Positions 1 through 8,620 of a stretch of 64,000 bases of DNA are shown here, piece by piece. Source of the DNA: Comamonadaceae bacterium OS-1. Lineage in GTDB: Bacteria > Pseudomonadota > Gammaproteobacteria > Burkholderiales > Burkholderiaceae_C. The position numbers and the translations under genes are program-made. The stretch lies in contig AP026969.1 in assembly GCA_027923965.1 (NCBI GenBank), positions 1,612,001-1,676,000 on the forward strand, written 5' to 3'. The notes beneath the pieces were generated by a model. That model saw only the letters and a list, made by a program, of their open reading frames with translations. It was not told the origin of the DNA and did no database searches. Every line of letters begins with the position of its first letter. The stretch's first letter is position 1.

Positions 1-430
1 CGTGGCGGCTGTGCGGGTTGCTTTCGCCGGATTTGCGCTTGGCCGAGTGCGAGCCGGTGACATAGAAGTAGCGGCCATCGGTGGCGGCCCCTTCGGCATC
101 GAGCTCGCCGGTGTCGTCGCGCAGCAGCAGCGGGGCGGGTTCGGCCACCATGGACGCGTCTTGCAGCGTGGCCCAGCGGGCGTGCACGCCTTCGTCAAAC
201 GCCAGCAGGCACACGCGCTGCTGGCGGGCGTTGAGGCTGCAAGCGATGCCGCTGACCGACTGGCGGGTTTTCAGCGCCTTCTTTTTGGCCAGATCGAATG
301 CAAACCCGGCCTGCACCGGCCACACGCCGCCGTGTGGCGAGATGCTGGGTACCGCCGCCTGGGCTTGGGCGCTGGCCACGGCCAGGAGCAGGCTGGCGGC
401 GGTCTGGATGAGCGGGGTGGACGGCAGCAT
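1..430 (-). CDS. DUF3616-type secreted protein, N-terminal part only
   Basis: The gene runs off the left edge, so only about 143 N-terminal residues are visible. Translation on the minus strand from the ATG at 430 gives a classic signal peptide: a hydrophobic run and an AQAQA stretch near residues 21-25. The protein is therefore probably exported. The mature part contains a GSHS-x-KRK segment preceded by a DAEG stretch near the window edge. I associate these with DUF3616 proteins, a poorly characterised predicted beta-propeller family; that assignment is from memory. Its promoter region is the short gap to 508, which holds a copy of the palindromic repeat described below. The fold is plausible, but the function is unknown. 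Confidence 0.6.
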   Translation of the reverse strand, partial: MLPSTPLIQTAASLLLAVASAQAQAAVPSISPHGGVWPVQAGFAFDLAKKKALKTRQSVSGIACSLNARQQRVCLLAFDEGVHARWATLQDASMVAEPAPLLLRDDTGELDAEGAATDGRYFYVTGSHSAKRKSGESNPHSRH

Positions 431-453
431 GGTGGCGACTCCAAAATGGGTTT

Positions 454-508
454 GCTATAAAAAAAGAAGCTTCTCATGCTGATCAGGTAAGCACAAGAGG
501 CCGATTTC
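454..508 (+). repeat. Dispersed palindromic repeat, copy R1
   Basis: About 50 bp with the family layout: an A-rich start, AGCTTCT, an imperfect hairpin (GTAAGCAC as the right arm), AAGAGGCC, then a T-rich end. It fills the whole gap between the DUF3616 gene and the secreted unknown. Confidence 0.7.
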
Positions 509-1258
509 TTATAAATCTTTCAAGGCATTGCGGGTCAGCTGTTCCAGCAGGTCTTTGCGGTATTTGCGCCAGGCATCATCCGACAGAAAACGCGGTGGCG
601 CAGTGGTGGACGGCGGCTCGGCATCGCGGCGTGGGCACAGCCAGCCCATGGGCGGGCGTTCGCCCAGCATTTCTTCCATGGTGATGGCCTCCAGGATGGC
701 GGCGGACTTTTCATCCAGCGGCATGCGGGCGGCTTTCTGGGCCAGCGGCTGCTGTCCCGCCAGTGCGGCGTACCAGTTTTGCAGGTGCTCGGCCTTGCTG
801 CGGTCGGTGCAGCGCATGCCGTCCAGGGTCAACGCCAGCTTGGCGTGGAAGAAGAAGATGGTGGCTTCGTCGTCGTAATTGTCGCTATTGTTGGTACCGC
901 TGCGCATGCGGGCCAGGTCCATGGCGTAGGCAAACGAGTAGCGCGCGTCGGCGTTTTCCGATAGCACGCGCCAGCGCAGCCAGGTGGCGTTGAGCAGCAG
1001 GTCGGTGCTGGTGAGCGTGCCGGTGGTCAGGTCCAGCGGGGCCTTGCCCACCTGCGGGTCGGTTTGCGCGTCCAGCGCCTTCCAGGCGGCGGCTGCGGCA
1101 GCGGTGGGCGGGTCGGCCCGCAGGGCGCGGGCGCGCTGGGCGGCTTCGCGCCAGCGGGGGATGCCTTCGGTGGCCTTGATGCGCTGGATGTCTTCAAAGC
1201 TGGTGGCCTGGGCCACACCCAGGCAGGCCCAGAGGAGCGCTACGGCGAGCCGCTTCAT
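509..1258 (-). CDS. Secreted protein of unknown function (249 aa)
   Basis: I do not recognise this protein. The chosen ATG at 1258 overlaps the mmuM stop as ATGA and is followed directly by a good signal peptide (MKRLAVALLWACLGVAQA, cleavage near residue 18). The open frame extends a further 51 codons upstream, but that part lies inside mmuM and lacks any signal sequence. The mature protein is about 230 residues, mostly helical in composition, with a charged C-terminus rich in Lys, Arg and Leu and two isolated Cys residues. Its 4-bp overlap with mmuM suggests translational coupling and co-transcription with the receptor-permease-mmuM unit. A role in sulfur amino acid metabolism would be guesswork. 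Confidence 0.75.
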   Translation of the reverse strand: MKRLAVALLWACLGVAQATSFEDIQRIKATEGIPRWREAAQRARALRADPPTAAAAAAWKALDAQTDPQVGKAPLDLTTGTLTSTDLLLNATWLRWRVLSENADARYSFAYAMDLARMRSGTNNSDNYDDEATIFFFHAKLALTLDGMRCTDRSKAEHLQNWYAALAGQQPLAQKAARMPLDEKSAAILEAITMEEMLGERPPMGWLCPRRDAEPPSTTAPPRFLSDDAWRKYRKDLLEQLTRNALKDL

Positions 1259-2217
1259 GCGACGGAGGGTAGCGATGTGCTGGCCCACTGGTGTACGGCG
1301 GCAATGTCGTCGGGCGAGGTGCGGCAGCAGCCGCCAATCAACCGGGCCCCGCGTGCGTGCCAGCCCCGGGCCTGGTCGGCAAAGTGCGAGGCGCTGGGGT
1401 TGCCGTGCCATTGCTTGTGGGTCGCGTCATAGTGCTCGCCCGAGTTGGGGTAGACCAGCAGTGGCTTGGCGGTGCGGGCGTGCATCTGGTCCACCAGCGA
1501 GGCAATGTGTTCGGGCGCAGTGCAGTTCACGCCCACGGCCACCACCTGCTCAAACCCGTCCAGCGCGGCCACGCAGTCGCCCAGCAGCTCGCCTTCGCTG
1601 GTGTGCAGGCCGTCGCGGCAGGAGAAGCTGATCCACGCCGCCGCACCGGGAAACTCGGGCAGCAGGCGGGCGATGGCGCGGGCCTCGGCCAGGCAGGGAA
1701 TGGTCTCGCAGGCCAGCAGGTCGGCCCCGGAGTCCACCAGCACGGCCAGGCGGGGGCGGTGGAAGTCCATCAGCTCTTCTTCGCTCAGGCCGTAGTGGCC
1801 GCGGTACTCCGAGCCATTGGCCAGCATCGCGCCATACGGGCCTACCGAGGCGGCCACCAGCGGCTGGATGCGGCCCACGCGGTTTGCGGGCTCGGCCCAG
1901 AAGGTGTCGCGGGCTTCCACCGCCAGCCGCACCGCGTTGCGCATCAGCTGGGCGGCGGTGGCGGCATCGAAACCGCGCTTGGCAAAGCCCTCGAAGGTGG
2001 CCTGGTAGCTGGCGGTGGTGGCTACGTCGGCCCCGGCCTGGAAGTAGTCCAGGTGCACCTGGTAGATCAGCGCGGGCTGCTCGATCAGCAGCTTGGCCGA
2101 CCACAGCGGGTCGTTCAGGTCGGCGCCCCGGCGCTCCAGCTCGGTGGCCAGTGCGCCGTCCAGAATCACCAGCGGGCGCTGGGCGAAGAAAGCGGTGAGG
2201 GGGGAAGAAAGCGGCAT
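1255..2217 (-). CDS. mmuM: Homocysteine S-methyltransferase
   Basis: This enzyme transfers a methyl group from S-methylmethionine (or S-adenosylmethionine) to homocysteine to make methionine in the cytoplasm. At 320 residues it has the normal size of the family. The zinc site is complete: Cys232 in GVNCTAPEHI and the Cys297-Cys298 pair in GGCCRTSPDDI. The N-terminal LDGALATELERRG segment is typical of the barrel. It lies 15 bp downstream of an amino-acid ABC permease on the same strand and overlaps a secreted unknown by 4 bp, so the four genes probably form one transcript. The context suggests that the adjacent transporter imports the methyl donor, which is an inference. Confidence 0.93.
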   Translation of the reverse strand: MPLSSPLTAFFAQRPLVILDGALATELERRGADLNDPLWSAKLLIEQPALIYQVHLDYFQAGADVATTASYQATFEGFAKRGFDAATAAQLMRNAVRLAVEARDTFWAEPANRVGRIQPLVAASVGPYGAMLANGSEYRGHYGLSEEELMDFHRPRLAVLVDSGADLLACETIPCLAEARAIARLLPEFPGAAAWISFSCRDGLHTSEGELLGDCVAALDGFEQVVAVGVNCTAPEHIASLVDQMHARTAKPLLVYPNSGEHYDATHKQWHGNPSASHFADQARGWHARGARLIGGCCRTSPDDIAAVHQWASTSLPSVA

Positions 2218-2232
2218 GTTAAAAGGTAAGAG

Positions 2233-2985
2233 TTAGCGCCCGCGTGCGTGTTCCGGCACTTCGAGCTTTTTGGCCAGTTGCGACAGGGTCCAGGTCAGCA
2301 CCAGGTACATGGCCGAGATGGCCAGGTAGGGCTCCCAGTAGCGGGAGTAGGCCCCGGCCACGGTGCGGGCGGCCATGGCCAGCTCCAGCAGGCCGATGGC
2401 CGAGACCAGCGAGGTGTCTTTGACCAGGGCCACCATTTCATTCACCAGCGCGGGCACCATGCGGCGGAATGCCTGGGGCAGCACGATGTAGCGCATGCTC
2501 AGCCAGGGGGTGAGCCCCAAGCTTTGGGCGGCGGCGTTCTGGCCGGAGTGGATGCTCTGGATGCCCGCGCGGAAGATCTCCGAAATATAGGCCCCGGCGT
2601 TCAGCGTCAGCGCCACCGCGCCGGAGAAGAAGGCCCCGTGCTCCTGGCGGAACTCGCGGGCCATGTCACCCTGCAGCAGCCAGCCGCCGTCGGGGTGGAT
2701 CAGCAGCGGCATCAGTGCAAAGTGGACCAGCAAAATCTGCACAAACAGCGGCGTGCCGCGGAAAAACGTGACGTAGGCCGTAGCCAGCACACGCAACAGT
2801 TTCAAGGCCCAGGCCACCGGCCAGGGCGGCGAGCGCGGCGCCAGGCTGCTGGTGTTGACCAGCCCCACGGCCGCGCCCAGCAGCATGCCCGCCCCGGTGG
2901 CAATCACCGTGAGCTGCACCGTCATCCACAAACCCTGCGCAAACAGGGGGCCGTACCCGGCCAGAATGTCCCAACGCCAGACCAT
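2233..2985 (-). CDS. Polar amino acid ABC transporter permease
   Basis: Inner-membrane permease of the HisM/GlnP type, 250 residues with several hydrophobic segments. The cytoplasmic loop that contacts the ATPase is visible as RAGIQSIHSGQ...AAQSLG near residues 150-165, followed by a conserved LPQAFRR. It starts 15 bp after the receptor gene and precedes mmuM, so receptor, permease and mmuM form a unit. The ATP-binding subunit is not encoded in this block, so it must be supplied from elsewhere. The substrate is unknown. S-methylmethionine, methionine or another polar amino acid would fit the neighbour. Confidence 0.9.
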   Translation of the reverse strand: MVWRWDILAGYGPLFAQGLWMTVQLTVIATGAGMLLGAAVGLVNTSSLAPRSPPWPVAWALKLLRVLATAYVTFFRGTPLFVQILLVHFALMPLLIHPDGGWLLQGDMAREFRQEHGAFFSGAVALTLNAGAYISEIFRAGIQSIHSGQNAAAQSLGLTPWLSMRYIVLPQAFRRMVPALVNEMVALVKDTSLVSAIGLLELAMAARTVAGAYSRYWEPYLAISAMYLVLTWTLSQLAKKLEVPEHARGR

Positions 2986-3000
2986 TGCGTGCTCCGAGGC

Positions 3001-3828
3001 TTACTTTGTGGATTTGAAGTAGTTGTCGTGGATCTTCTGGTAGCTGCCGTCGGCCTTGATGTCGGCCAGGCCCTTGTTGATCTGGGCCAGCAGCTCGGCG
3101 TTGCCCTTCTTCACGGCCACGCCGTAGAACTCGGGGGCAAAGCCCGCGTCGCTGATGGACTTGAAGCCCGCGTTGGGGTTATTGGCCAGGTAGTGGATGA
3201 CCACGCCGTTGTCGGCCACCACCGCGTCCACGCCGCCTGCGGCCAGCTCGGCCAGCGCCAATGGGGTGGATTCAAAACGCTTGATGTTGGTGCTGGTTTT
3301 GCCTTGCAGCTTGACCACCACCTCTTCGCCGGTGGTGCCGGTTTGCACGCCGATCTTTTTCTTCTTCAGGTCGTCCAGCTTGGTGACGGTGGACTTGGCG
3401 GGCACGGCGATCAGCTGGCTGGCCTCGAAATACGGGTCCGAGAAGTCCATGGTCTGCTTGCGTTCGTCGGTGATGGTGATGGCCGACACCAGCACATCGC
3501 GGTCGCCCTGGGCCAGCGCGGTGAAAGCGCCTTCCCACGGGGTACTGACAAACTTGACTTCCAGCCCCACCTTGTGGGCGGCGGCGCTGAGCACGTCCAT
3601 GTCGAAGCCGACGATTTCACCCTTTTCGTTCTGGAACTCGAACGGCGCGTAGGTCGGGTCGGTGCCCACGGTCAGGACCTTGGCTGCCGGTGCGGGGGCG
3701 GGTGCGGCAGGTGCCGAAGCAGCCGGCTCGGCGGCCACGGGGGCCGGTGGCGCTTTGCCGCAGCCGCTGAGGAACAGGCCCACGGACAGGGCAGCGACGG
3801 ACTGGAGGAACTGGCGTTTGAAAGTCAT
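3001..3828 (-). CDS. Amino acid ABC transporter substrate-binding lipoprotein
   Basis: Periplasmic receptor of the family 3 type (GlnH/HisJ-like), 275 residues. A lipobox (LSGC, Cys23) marks it as a lipoprotein. It is followed by an Ala/Pro-rich linker to about residue 48 and then the binding domain. Family features include VGTDPTYAPFEF, GFDMDV and the SAITITDERKQTMDFSDPYF segment. It is the first gene of the receptor-permease-mmuM block, and the 116-bp gap upstream to the LysR gene should hold the promoter. The ligand cannot be read from sequence. An amino acid is likely, and a methionine derivative is suggested by mmuM. Confidence 0.92.
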   Translation of the reverse strand: MTFKRQFLQSVAALSVGLFLSGCGKAPPAPVAAEPAASAPAAPAPAPAAKVLTVGTDPTYAPFEFQNEKGEIVGFDMDVLSAAAHKVGLEVKFVSTPWEGAFTALAQGDRDVLVSAITITDERKQTMDFSDPYFEASQLIAVPAKSTVTKLDDLKKKKIGVQTGTTGEEVVVKLQGKTSTNIKRFESTPLALAELAAGGVDAVVADNGVVIHYLANNPNAGFKSISDAGFAPEFYGVAVKKGNAELLAQINKGLADIKADGSYQKIHDNYFKSTK

Positions 3829-3945
3829 GAAAGTGCCGCCCGGGGCGGCTGGTGGGTTTTGGACAGGGGGAGATTATGCAAGCCGGAACGGGGCCGTTCG
3901 GAACTATGCATATACAAAAGCCTGGCTAAGTACCGGCGGTATGCA

Positions 3946-4851
3946 TCACTCTGCCCACTGCGCCACCGTGCTGCGTATCAGCTCCAACGTGGCCTGCTGG
4001 GTCAGGGTGCTGGGGCGCAGCGAGCTGGTGGCCAGGGCGACCTTGGTGCGCAGGGCCGGTTGGTGGATGGCGCGGGTGGTGAAGGCCGAGGGGCGGATCG
4101 AGCTGGCCACGGCGTGGCGCGACAGCAGGGCGCTGCCCGCACCGTCGGCCACCAGGTCCAGGATGGCGGCCACGCCGTCGATCTCCAGCGCCACCAGTGG
4201 GCGGCAGCCGATCTTGGCCATTTCGGCCTCGATGTGCATGCGGATGGCGTTGGGGCGGCTGGGGATGACCAGCGGCAACTGGGCCACGGCTTTAAGGGCG
4301 ATCGGGGCAGGCGGCGGGTCTTCGGCCAGGCCGGGCGGGCGGGCCTGCACCAGCAGCAACTCTTCTTCCATCAGCGGGCTGATGTCGGTTTCTGCCGTGC
4401 TTTGGGCGTTGTAGAGCACGGCGATGTCGAGTCGGCCGCTGATGAGCGACTGCTGCAAATCCACCGACAGGCCTTCGCGGATGGACAGGGACGCGTCCGG
4501 CATTTGCTGGCGAAAAGCCCGGGTCAGCGGCACGGTGAGCACGCGTGCCAGGCTGCTGGGCAGGCCAATCGCCACCCGGCCTGCCAGCCCACCGCGCACC
4601 CGGCCCAGCTCTTCGCGGGCGCGCTCCACCTGGTGCAGGATGCCCCGGCCGTGCTCCAGCAGCAGCTTGCCCGCCTCGGTGGGTGTGGCCCCCCGGCCGT
4701 TGCGCACCAGCAGGTTTTGCCGCAGCTCCACCTCCAGCAGGCGTACCTGGCGGCTCAGCGCGGGCTGGGCCATGTCCAGGGCCACGGCGGCGCGGGTGAA
4801 GCTGCCGAGTTCGGCTACCCGTACGAAGTATTCGATCTGCTTGAGGTCCAT
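3946..4851 (-). CDS. LysR-type regulator, probable regulator of the protocatechuate operon
   Basis: LysR family protein, 301 residues. The N-terminal helix-turn-helix is clear (FVRVAELGSFTRAAVALDMAQPALSRQVRLLE), followed by a co-inducer domain. It is transcribed away from the ModA-like gene and the lig operon, the classic arrangement for a LysR regulator and its target. By analogy with LigR and PmdR it probably senses an intermediate of protocatechuate cleavage, which is an inference from position. The 105-bp divergent gap contains three GCTATA repeats that could be its binding sites. It could instead control only the ModA-like gene. Confidence 0.9.
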   Translation of the reverse strand: MDLKQIEYFVRVAELGSFTRAAVALDMAQPALSRQVRLLEVELRQNLLVRNGRGATPTEAGKLLLEHGRGILHQVERAREELGRVRGGLAGRVAIGLPSSLARVLTVPLTRAFRQQMPDASLSIREGLSVDLQQSLISGRLDIAVLYNAQSTAETDISPLMEEELLLVQARPPGLAEDPPPAPIALKAVAQLPLVIPSRPNAIRMHIEAEMAKIGCRPLVALEIDGVAAILDLVADGAGSALLSRHAVASSIRPSAFTTRAIHQPALRTKVALATSSLRPSTLTQQATLELIRSTVAQWAE

Positions 4852-4872
4852 CTAAGTAGTTACCCTAGTTTT

Positions 4873-4908
4873 GCTATATCGTTGGCTATATTATGCCGAA
4901 TTGCTATA
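4873..4908. promoter_or_regulatory. Possible LysR operator region with three GCTATA repeats
   Basis: GCTATA occurs at 4873, 4885 and 4903 inside an AT-rich patch between the divergent LysR gene and the ModA-like gene. The segment from 4875 to 4890 has TATA at both ends, a loose T-N11-A arrangement. Binding is inferred. Confidence 0.35.
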
Positions 4909-4956
4909 GCTGATAGAAAGGGAGGGGTCTTGGTTTTGGATGCTGCCGTGGCCACA

Positions 4957-5655
4957 ATGGCAGCCATGACAACACCTATTACCGGTATTTCTTCGATGGC
5001 CACCCGCCTGCTGCTGGCGGAGCTGCTGGCAGGTTTCACCCAGCGCACCGGCGTGCGCGTGGACATGGCATCGGTGGGCGGTGTGGATGCCGCCAAGCGG
5101 GTGCAGGCCGGTGAGGCCTTTGACGTGGTGGTGCTGGCGTCCGACGCCATCGCCAAGCTGGAGGCAGCGGGCCATTTGGTCGCGGGCTCCAAGGTGGACC
5201 TGGTGCGCTCGGGCGTGGCCGTAGCAGTGCGCGCCGGTGCCCAGCAACCCGATATCTCCAGCGAAGAAGCCGTGCGCGCTGCCGTGCTGGCCGCCCGCAG
5301 CATCAGCTATTCCACCGGCCCCAGCGGCGTGGCACTGGCCAAATTGTTCGAGCGCTGGGGTATTGCCGAGCAGATCCAGAGCCGCATTGTCCAGGCCCCG
5401 CCCGGCGTGCCGGTGGGTGCACTGGTGGCGCGCGGCGAGGTGGAGCTGGGTTTCCAGCAACTGAGCGAGCTGCTGCCGCTGGAGGGCATCACCATCCTGG
5501 GTCCGCTGCCACCGGCCATCCAGGTCACCACCATTTTTTCGGCCGCTGTGGCCACCACCAGCGGGCAGCCGGATGCCGTACGGGCCCTGCTGGACTACCT
5601 GGCCTCCCCCGAAGTGGCCGAAGCCAAACGTACCCAGGGTATGGACCCTGTTTAA
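4957..5655 (+). CDS. ModA-like substrate-binding domain protein without signal peptide
   Basis: About 232 residues resembling the periplasmic molybdate-type binding fold. Visible features are the FDVVVLASDAIAKLEAAGHL segment, the STGPSGVALAKLFERWGI stretch and a C-terminal ALLDYLASPEVAEAKR. No signal peptide is present from any possible start, so the protein is likely cytoplasmic. The start is uncertain. ATGs at 4957 and 4966 lack a good ribosome site, while a TTG at 4936 sits about 9 bases after GGAGGG. It lies between a divergent LysR gene and ligJ, with 57 bp before ligJ, so it probably belongs to the protocatechuate operon. It may bind a small acid or act as a regulator. Molybdate transport is unlikely. 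Confidence 0.8.
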   Translation: MAAMTTPITGISSMATRLLLAELLAGFTQRTGVRVDMASVGGVDAAKRVQAGEAFDVVVLASDAIAKLEAAGHLVAGSKVDLVRSGVAVAVRAGAQQPDISSEEAVRAAVLAARSISYSTGPSGVALAKLFERWGIAEQIQSRIVQAPPGVPVGALVARGEVELGFQQLSELLPLEGITILGPLPPAIQVTTIFSAAVATTSGQPDAVRALLDYLASPEVAEAKRTQGMDPV

Positions 5656-5712
5656 GAACTTGCCCGCAGATTAAATTTACACCCAGAAAATTACACTAGG
5701 AGACGCACAACC

Positions 5713-6753
5713 ATGACAAAACCCCTGATCATCGACTGCCACGGCCACTACACCACGGCCCCCAAATCGCTGGAAAACTGGCGTAACCAGCAGATCGCCG
5801 GTATCAAAGACCCGGCCATGATGCCCAAAGTCTCCGACCTGAAGATCAGCGACGACGAACTGATCGAAACCATCGAATCCAACCAGCTGCGCCTGATGAA
5901 AGAGCGCGGCAGCGACCTGACCATCTTTAGCCCGCGCGCCAGCTTCATGGCCCACCACATTGGCGACTTCAATGTGTCCAGCACCTGGGCGGCGATTTGC
6001 AACGAACTCTGCTACCGCGTGGCGCAGTTGTTCCCGCAGCATTTCATTGGCGCGGCCATGCTGCCGCAAAGCCCGGGCGTGGACCCCGCCACCTGCATCC
6101 CCGAGCTGGAAAAGTGCGTCAAGGAATACGGCAACGTCGGCATCAACCTGAACCCCGATCCCTCTGGCGGCCACTGGAACTCGCCCCCGCTGAGCGACAA
6201 GGCCTGGTACCCGATCTACGAGAAGATGGTGGAGTACGACATCCCCGCCATGATCCACGTGTCCACCAGCTGCAACGCCTGCTTCCACACCACCGGCGCG
6301 CACTACCTGAACGCCGACACCACCGCCTTCATGCAGTGCCTGACCAGCGATTTGTTCAAGGAATTCCCCACGCTGCGCTTTCTGATTCCGCACGGCGGCG
6401 GCGCAGTGCCCTACCACTGGGGCCGCTTCCGGGGCTTGGCGCAAGAGCTGAAGAAGCCGCTGCTCTCCGAGCACCTGCTGAACAACATCTACTTCGACAC
6501 CTGCGTGTACCACCAGCCCGGTATTGATTTGCTCAACACCGTGATCCCGGTGAAGAACGTGCTGTTTGCCAGCGAAATGATCGGTGCGGTGCGCGGCATC
6601 GACCCCGAAACCGGCAACTACTACGACGACACCAAGCGCTACATCGAAGCATCCAAAATTTTGAGCGATGCCGACCGCGCCCAGATCTACGAGGGCAACG
6701 CCCGCCGCGTCTTCCCGCGTCTTGACGCTGCATTGAAGGCCCAAGGCCGTTAA
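5713..6753 (+). CDS. ligJ: 4-Oxalomesaconate hydratase
   Basis: LigJ (PmdE in Comamonas) adds water to 4-oxalomesaconate to give 4-carboxy-4-hydroxy-2-oxoadipate, the step before aldol cleavage. The 346-residue protein is of the amidohydrolase superfamily, matching LigJ length. Probable metal ligands are His10 and His12 in DCHGHY, His182 in MIHVST and Glu288 in LFASEM. The glycine-rich [13 protein letters not shown] segment is typical. The ATG follows a strong ribosome site (AGGAG, 5699-5703). It leads the run ligJ-ligK-receptor-ligI-ligA-ligB-ligC. The LigU/PmdU tautomerase that makes its enol substrate in other species is not in this window. Confidence 0.95.
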   Translation: MTKPLIIDCHGHYTTAPKSLENWRNQQIAGIKDPAMMPKVSDLKISDDELIETIESNQLRLMKERGSDLTIFSPRASFMAHHIGDFNVSSTWAAICNELCYRVAQLFPQHFIGAAMLPQSPGVDPATCIPELEKCVKEYGNVGINLNPDPSGGHWNSPPLSDKAWYPIYEKMVEYDIPAMIHVSTSCNACFHTTGAHYLNADTTAFMQCLTSDLFKEFPTLRFLIPHGGGAVPYHWGRFRGLAQELKKPLLSEHLLNNIYFDTCVYHQPGIDLLNTVIPVKNVLFASEMIGAVRGIDPETGNYYDDTKRYIEASKILSDADRAQIYEGNARRVFPRLDAALKAQGR

Positions 6754-6772
6754 CCCCTTCCAGGAGATCCCC

Positions 6773-7462
6773 ATGAGCATGAACAACCTCGGCATCGTCA
6801 AACGCAACATCACCCGCGCCGATCCGGCAGCGGTGGAGCGCCTGTCCAAACTGGGCGTAGCCACCATCCACGAGGCCATGGGCCGCGTGGGCCTGATGAA
6901 GCCCTACATGCGCCCCGTCTACCAGGGCGCAAAGATCTGCGGCACGGCAGTGACCGTGCTGCTGCAGCCGGGAGACAACTGGATGATGCACGTGGCCGCA
7001 GAGCAGCTGCAGCCTGGCGACGTGGCCGTGGCCGCCTGCACCACCGAGAACGAGGACGGCTTCTTCGGCGACCTGCTGGCCACCAGCTTCCAGGCCCGCG
7101 GTGCCAAGGGCCTGGTCATCGACGGCGGCGTGCGCGACGTGGACGAGCTGCAAAAAATGGGCTTCCCGGTGTTCAGCAAAGCCATCCATGCCAAGGGCAC
7201 CATCAAGGCCACGCTGGGTTCGGTCAACGTGCAGGTGATCTGCGCCGGTGCCATCGTCAACCCCGGTGACGTGGTGATCGCCGACGTGGACGGCATCGTG
7301 GTGGTGCCCGCCGCCATCGCCATGCAAGTGGCCGAAACGGCAGAGCACCGCGAAAGCTTCGAAGGCGAAAAACGCGCCAAGCTGGCCGCCGGTGTGCTGG
7401 GCCTGGACATGTACAAGATGCGCGAGCCGTTGGAAAAAGCCGGACTCAAGTACATCGACTGA
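6773..7462 (+). CDS. ligK: 4-Carboxy-4-hydroxy-2-oxoadipate aldolase
   Basis: LigK (PmdF, also ProA) cleaves 4-carboxy-4-hydroxy-2-oxoadipate to pyruvate and oxaloacetate, the last step of the pathway. The 229-residue protein has the RraA-like fold. The active-site motif is visible as GDLLATS (99-105) and DGGVRD (117-122), with Arg121 and Asp122 as the expected substrate and metal residues. It starts 19 bp after ligJ with a good CAGGAG site. The same fold includes RraA regulators of RNase E, but the neighbours make the aldolase function nearly certain. Confidence 0.95.
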   Translation: MSMNNLGIVKRNITRADPAAVERLSKLGVATIHEAMGRVGLMKPYMRPVYQGAKICGTAVTVLLQPGDNWMMHVAAEQLQPGDVAVAACTTENEDGFFGDLLATSFQARGAKGLVIDGGVRDVDELQKMGFPVFSKAIHAKGTIKATLGSVNVQVICAGAIVNPGDVVIADVDGIVVVPAAIAMQVAETAEHRESFEGEKRAKLAAGVLGLDMYKMREPLEKAGLKYID

Positions 7463-7465
7463 TTT

Positions 7466-7518
7466 ATGAAAAATAGGCTGCCAGCGCTTATTCCATCAGC
7501 GTAAGCAGCTATTTATTG
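7466..7518 (-). repeat. Dispersed palindromic repeat, copy R2
   Basis: Reads on the minus strand as AATAGCTGCTTACGCTGAT, GGA, then AATAAGCGCTGGCAGCC and a T-rich end. It lies inside the protocatechuate operon between ligK and the receptor gene, where it could form a transcript hairpin. Confidence 0.8.
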
Positions 7519-7553
7519 GATAGCAAGTAAAAGAATACACAAGAGACACCACC

Positions 7554-8543
7554 ATGCAAATCACTCTGCGCCGCTTCGGCCTCACCCTTGGAATGGCCGC
7601 CTTGGCCGCTGCCTTGCCCCACCTGGCCCAGGCCCAGGAATGGCCCACCAAAACCGTGCGCATCATCAACCCGTACCCGGTGGGCGGCGCACCCGACGCG
7701 ATTGCCCGCGTGCTGTCCGAAAAGCTGTCCAAAAAATGGGGCCAGCCCGTGGTGATCGAAAACAAGCCCGGCGGCAACGGCTTCATCGCCATCGACGCAT
7801 TCAAGCGCGCGGCCAAGGATGGCCACGACCTGCTGCAACTCGACAGCGTGCATTTGGCCGCCTACCCGTTCATGTTCAAGAAGCTGCCCTACGACGTGAA
7901 TACCGACTTCGAGCCTATCGCGCCGATGTTCCAGTCCTTCTTGTTCTACGTGGTGCCGACCAACAGCAAATACAAAAAGGTGTCGGACATCATTGCCGAT
8001 GCCAAGGCCAACCCCGGCAAGATCAACTACGGCTCGTGGTCCATCGGCAACCCGGTGCACCTGGGCGTGGAAGAGCTCGAAGGCCTGACCGGCACCAAGT
8101 TTGAGCACGTGCTGTACAAGGAAACCACCCAGCTATACACCTCGGTGGCCACCGGCGAGCTGGGCTTTTCGATTGGCTCCGCCGGTACGGCGGGCGGCAT
8201 GTACCGGGCGGGCAAGCTGCGCTTCCTGGCCGTGGCAGGACCCAAGCGCATGGAAGCCTACCCCGACGTGCCCACGGTGGCCGAGTCGGGCGGTCCCGCC
8301 GCCCCTTACGAGGTGAGCGGCTGGAACACCATCGTCGGCCCCAAGGGTTTGTCGCCCGCGGTGCAGGACAAGATCCGCAAAGACATTGCCGAGGCTTTGT
8401 CCGGCCCCGACGTGAAAGAAAAGTTCCTGAACTTTGGCTATGTGCCCTTGCGGCTGGACAAGCAGCAGTTTGCGGCCTTTGTGCAGTCTGAAACCAAACG
8501 CCACGCCAACATCATCAAGCAAGCCAAGATTGAACTGGAATAG
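7554..8543 (+). CDS. Bug-type (TctC family) tricarboxylate transporter receptor
   Basis: Periplasmic substrate-binding protein of the tripartite tricarboxylate transporter family, 329 residues. It has a signal peptide cleaved after LAQA (about residue 27). Conserved features follow: VRIINPYPVGGAPDAIAR near the mature N-terminus, VVIENKPGGNG and a C-terminal LRLDKQQFAAFVQSE. No TctA or TctB membrane subunits are nearby, as is usual for the large Bug families of Burkholderiales. Its place between ligK and ligI suggests that it binds protocatechuate or a pathway acid, taking the role that the PmdK permease has in Comamonas. The ligand is an inference. Flanking hairpins separate it from both lig neighbours. 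Confidence 0.92.
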   Translation: MQITLRRFGLTLGMAALAAALPHLAQAQEWPTKTVRIINPYPVGGAPDAIARVLSEKLSKKWGQPVVIENKPGGNGFIAIDAFKRAAKDGHDLLQLDSVHLAAYPFMFKKLPYDVNTDFEPIAPMFQSFLFYVVPTNSKYKKVSDIIADAKANPGKINYGSWSIGNPVHLGVEELEGLTGTKFEHVLYKETTQLYTSVATGELGFSIGSAGTAGGMYRAGKLRFLAVAGPKRMEAYPDVPTVAESGGPAAPYEVSGWNTIVGPKGLSPAVQDKIRKDIAEALSGPDVKEKFLNFGYVPLRLDKQQFAAFVQSETKRHANIIKQAKIELE

Positions 8544-8549
8544 AAGCAA

Positions 8550-8578
8550 TGCCTGAAAAATGCGCTATTTTTCAGGCA
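8550..8578 (+). terminator. Hairpin after the Bug receptor gene
   Basis: Perfect 11-bp inverted repeat: TGCCTGAAAAA (8550-8560) and TTTTTCAGGCA (8568-8578) around a 7-base loop, 7 bases after the receptor stop. The A/T base of the stem resembles a bidirectional terminator or a processing site within the operon. Confidence 0.55.
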
Positions 8579-8580
8579 TA

Positions 8581-8620
8581 AAAACATGCTCTTGCGCTTA
8601 TCCAATAAGCGCAAGAAGCT
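8581..8620 (-). repeat. Dispersed palindromic repeat, copy R3
   Basis: The central palindrome is perfect: CTTGCGCTTAT (8591-8601), loop CCA, ATAAGCGCAAG (8605-8615). The minus strand carries the family ends (AATAGCTTCT before, AAGAGCATG and T5 after). It abuts two other hairpins. Confidence 0.85.

Noticed and set aside
4903..4938. A further repeat copy upstream of the ModA-like gene
   Set aside because: CTATAGCTGA matches the left end, but no palindrome and no right end follow, so it is not counted.
2248..5655. A 1135-codon open frame on the plus strand
   Set aside because: Only its last 230 or so codons are a gene. The rest is antisense to the ABC receptor, permease and LysR genes and has the His/Gln/Gly-rich composition of a shadow frame in GC-rich DNA.
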